Source of the DNA: DASZMJ01 sp035551935
GTDB taxonomy: Bacteria; Planctomycetota; Planctomycetia; Isosphaerales; Isosphaeraceae
DNA: 22,140 nt
Direction of reading: 5' to 3'
NCBI GenBank assembly: GCA_035551935.1
Contig: DASZMJ010000225.1
Span: 1-22,140, forward strand
In this document: positions 20,601-22,140 of the stretch, piece by piece
How the letters are laid out: every line of letters begins with the position of its first letter
Position numbering within the stretch: position 1 is the stretch's first letter
Translations under genes and position numbers: made by a program
The notes under the pieces: model-generated
What the model saw: only the letters and a program-made list of their open reading frames with translations
What the model was told of the DNA's origin: nothing
Databases searched by the model: none

Positions 20601-22140
20601 TTACTCGGCACTCAGCACTTTTTCGGAGGAGGCGGTCTCCACCTCCTCGGCGCTGCGGGTCTGGTACTCGGCGGGGGTGCGGTTGCCGGCGAGGCTGGGG
20701 TCGGTCCAGGAGGGGAGGTCGCAGAGGCCGCCGCCGCAGTAGAGGTGGTGCCAGAGCTGGGTGGCGACGACGGAGGTGAGCCCGAGGTCGTAGACGCCGC
20801 GACGCGGGGTGATCCGCGGCCAGCGGACCTGCGCGGCGCGCTCGCGGGCGACGGCATCGGGGTCGAAGTAGCCGGCGGCGGCGAGCGACTCGGGGCTCAA
20901 GAGCTGGTCGACCCAGTGGGGCCGATGCGGGCCGAGGAACGTCGCCGAGAGGCTGGCGCGGAACATCGTCTTGGGGCGGTTGGCCAGCCGCGCCGGCAAC
21001 GTCTTGGCCGCCACGCGCCGGAGGAGCCACTTCTCGGTCATCCCGCGCAGCTTGTACTCGGGCGCCACGGAGGCGCAGAACGAGATCACGTCTTCGTCGA
21101 GGAACGGGTAACGCGCCTCGACCGACGAATGCATCGCGATCCGGTCCCCCTTCGAGATCATCAGCAGGCCGGCGAGCATCACCTTGTAGCCGACGTAGAG
21201 CGACTGGTTCAGAGGATGCCAGCGGGTGATGCGGTCGTTGGTGATGTCGAGGTCGTCGTAGGGGCTGTGGTCGCCGATGCGTTCCCAGAGCGACTTCGAG
21301 AAGAGCACGGGCCGGACCTGGCTGATCAGCTCGTACATGTCCTGCTGCGCCGGCCGGACGCCGCCGACGGCCAGCGTCGGGGCCCGGTGCGCCGAGCCGC
21401 CGCCGACGCCGGCGAGCAACGCCCGCCGCGCCAGCATCGGCAACCCCTTGCCGAGGTGCCGGCCGATCCAGTCGCGGGCCTTCTGCGTCTTGTACCAGAC
21501 GTATCCCGCCAGCGCCTCGTCGGCCCCCTCGCCCGTCAGGACGACCTTGTACCCCTGCCCGTGCACCGCCGCCGCCAATCGCAAGAGCGCCGCGCACGAG
21601 GTGTCGAGCACCGGCCCCTCGGCCGCGACGGTCAGCTCGGGGAACGCGTTGGCGATCCGGGCGCGGTCCATCGTGACCATCGTCAAGGGCGAGCCGAGCA
21701 CCTCCGCCGTCTCGGCCGCGTTGGAGCGCTCGTCGGGCCCGGCCCGGTCCAGCCCGATCGTGAACGACGGCACCGCATGCCCGCGTTGCCGCGAGCTGAG
21801 GCCCAGCACCACCGTCGAGTCCAGGCCGCCGCTGATATAAGAGACGACCGGCACGTCCCCCCGCAGCCGGACCTCGACCGACCGCCGCAGGAGCGACTCC
21901 AATTCGTCGATCAGGGGCGTCGGGTCGTCCAGCCGCCGCTCCTGGCCGGCGTCGGGGAAATCGAGGTCCCAGTACTTCTTCAGCTCGATCCGGCCGTCGC
22001 GGACCTTCAGGTAATGCCCCGGCGGGATCGACTTGACCCCCTCGAAGAAGGTGCGGGTCGTGCCGTGGCAGAAGAAGGTGAAGAGGTGATCGATCCCCTT
22101 CGCGTCCGGCGATGCCGCGACGAGCCCCGAGGCCAGCAGG
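20601..22140 (-). CDS. asnB: Asparagine synthase (glutamine-hydrolysing), partial: 5' end beyond the window
   Basis: 512 codons are visible from the right edge to the TAA at 20601. The frame stays open to 22140, so the true start and the N-terminal glutaminase Cys lie outside. The visible N-terminal part reads FEGVKSIPPGHYLKVRDGRI and KKYWDLDF, the end of the class II amidotransferase domain. The synthetase domain follows, with the PP-loop SGGLDS coded at 21816-21833, LTGEGADEALAGY and HSSVEARYPFLDEDV. It makes Asn, or amidates another carboxylate, from ATP and Gln. Apparent starts inside the window, such as the TTG at 21902, are internal. Such paralogues also occur in polysaccharide or peptide clusters, so the substrate is open. 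The stop lies 8 bp from a REP-like pair. Confidence 0.92.
   Translation of the reverse strand, partial: LLASGLVAASPDAKGIDHLFTFFCHGTTRTFFEGVKSIPPGHYLKVRDGRIELKKYWDLDFPDAGQERRLDDPTPLIDELESLLRRSVEVRLRGDVPVVSYISGGLDSTVVLGLSSRQRGHAVPSFTIGLDRAGPDERSNAAETAEVLGSPLTMVTMDRARIANAFPELTVAAEGPVLDTSCAALLRLAAAVHGQGYKVVLTGEGADEALAGYVWYKTQKARDWIGRHLGKGLPMLARRALLAGVGGGSAHRAPTLAVGGVRPAQQDMYELISQVRPVLFSKSLWERIGDHSPYDDLDITNDRITRWHPLNQSLYVGYKVMLAGLLMISKGDRIAMHSSVEARYPFLDEDVISFCASVAPEYKLRGMTEKWLLRRVAAKTLPARLANRPKTMFRASLSATFLGPHRPHWVDQLLSPESLAAAGYFDPDAVARERAAQVRWPRITPRRGVYDLGLTSVVATQLWHHLYCGGGLCDLPSWTDPSLAGNRTPAEYQTRSAEEVETASSEKVLSAE

Noticed and set aside
20601..21902. Complete asparagine synthase starting at the TTG at 21902
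   Set aside because: The frame continues open to the window edge and encodes the expected upstream family sequence (PPGHYLKVRDGRI, KKYWDLDF), so the gene is truncated by the window and not short.

Overview
The window is very GC-rich bacterial DNA. It most likely comes from a planctomycete, probably of the Isosphaeraceae/Gemmataceae type. The evidence is a DUF1559 pseudopilin-like protein with a GFTLIE head and a C-terminal H-x9-DG motif, a small lipoprotein beside it, tandem Uma2-family genes, and strong C/G third-position bias that opens long false antisense frames. The taxonomic call is inference. I count 17 protein genes, one of them cut by the window edge. I see no tRNA, rRNA, CRISPR array, transposase or phage gene.

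Layout. (1) 1-1151: an inverted-repeat element, then tatC on the minus strand. (2) 1582-4746, plus strand: a sulfate-assimilation cluster with a credible promoter, an iron-sulfur type CysH (APS reductase), an Rrf2-family regulator and a fused ATP sulfurylase/APS kinase. (3) 4758-6381: a paired REP-like element, a promoter followed by a hairpin leader, a small lipoprotein and a DUF1559 protein. A large heptamer-repeat hairpin separates these from the convergent genes that follow. (4) 6498-19441, minus strand, about 13 kb read right to left: a FabD-like acyltransferase, three tandem Uma2-family genes, a long acyl-CoA dehydrogenase, FadB, FadA, an acyl-CoA synthetase, and a penicillin-acylase-family amidohydrolase whose start overlaps the synthetase stop. 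(5) 19442-20021: a non-coding gap. (6) 20022-22140, minus strand: D-aminoacyl-tRNA deacylase, a second paired GTAG REP-like element, and an asparagine synthase that runs off the right edge.

How it works together. The plus-strand cluster would take sulfate to APS, then either to sulfite (CysH) or to PAPS (kinase domain). The minus-strand cluster is a nearly complete beta-oxidation set. The acylase could release fatty acids from N-acyl amides, the synthetase would activate them, and FadE, FadB and FadA would degrade them. The three Uma2 genes and the FabD-like gene head the same run of tightly packed genes without an obvious metabolic reason.

The most unusual content is structural. There are three families of inverted-repeat elements: GTAG-headed REP pairs, a GGGTGGCACGCCC pair, and heptamer arrays in mirrored arms. 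There is also an exact 713-bp tandem Uma2 duplication whose repeat unit spans the gene junctions and includes the first codons of the acyl-CoA dehydrogenase.
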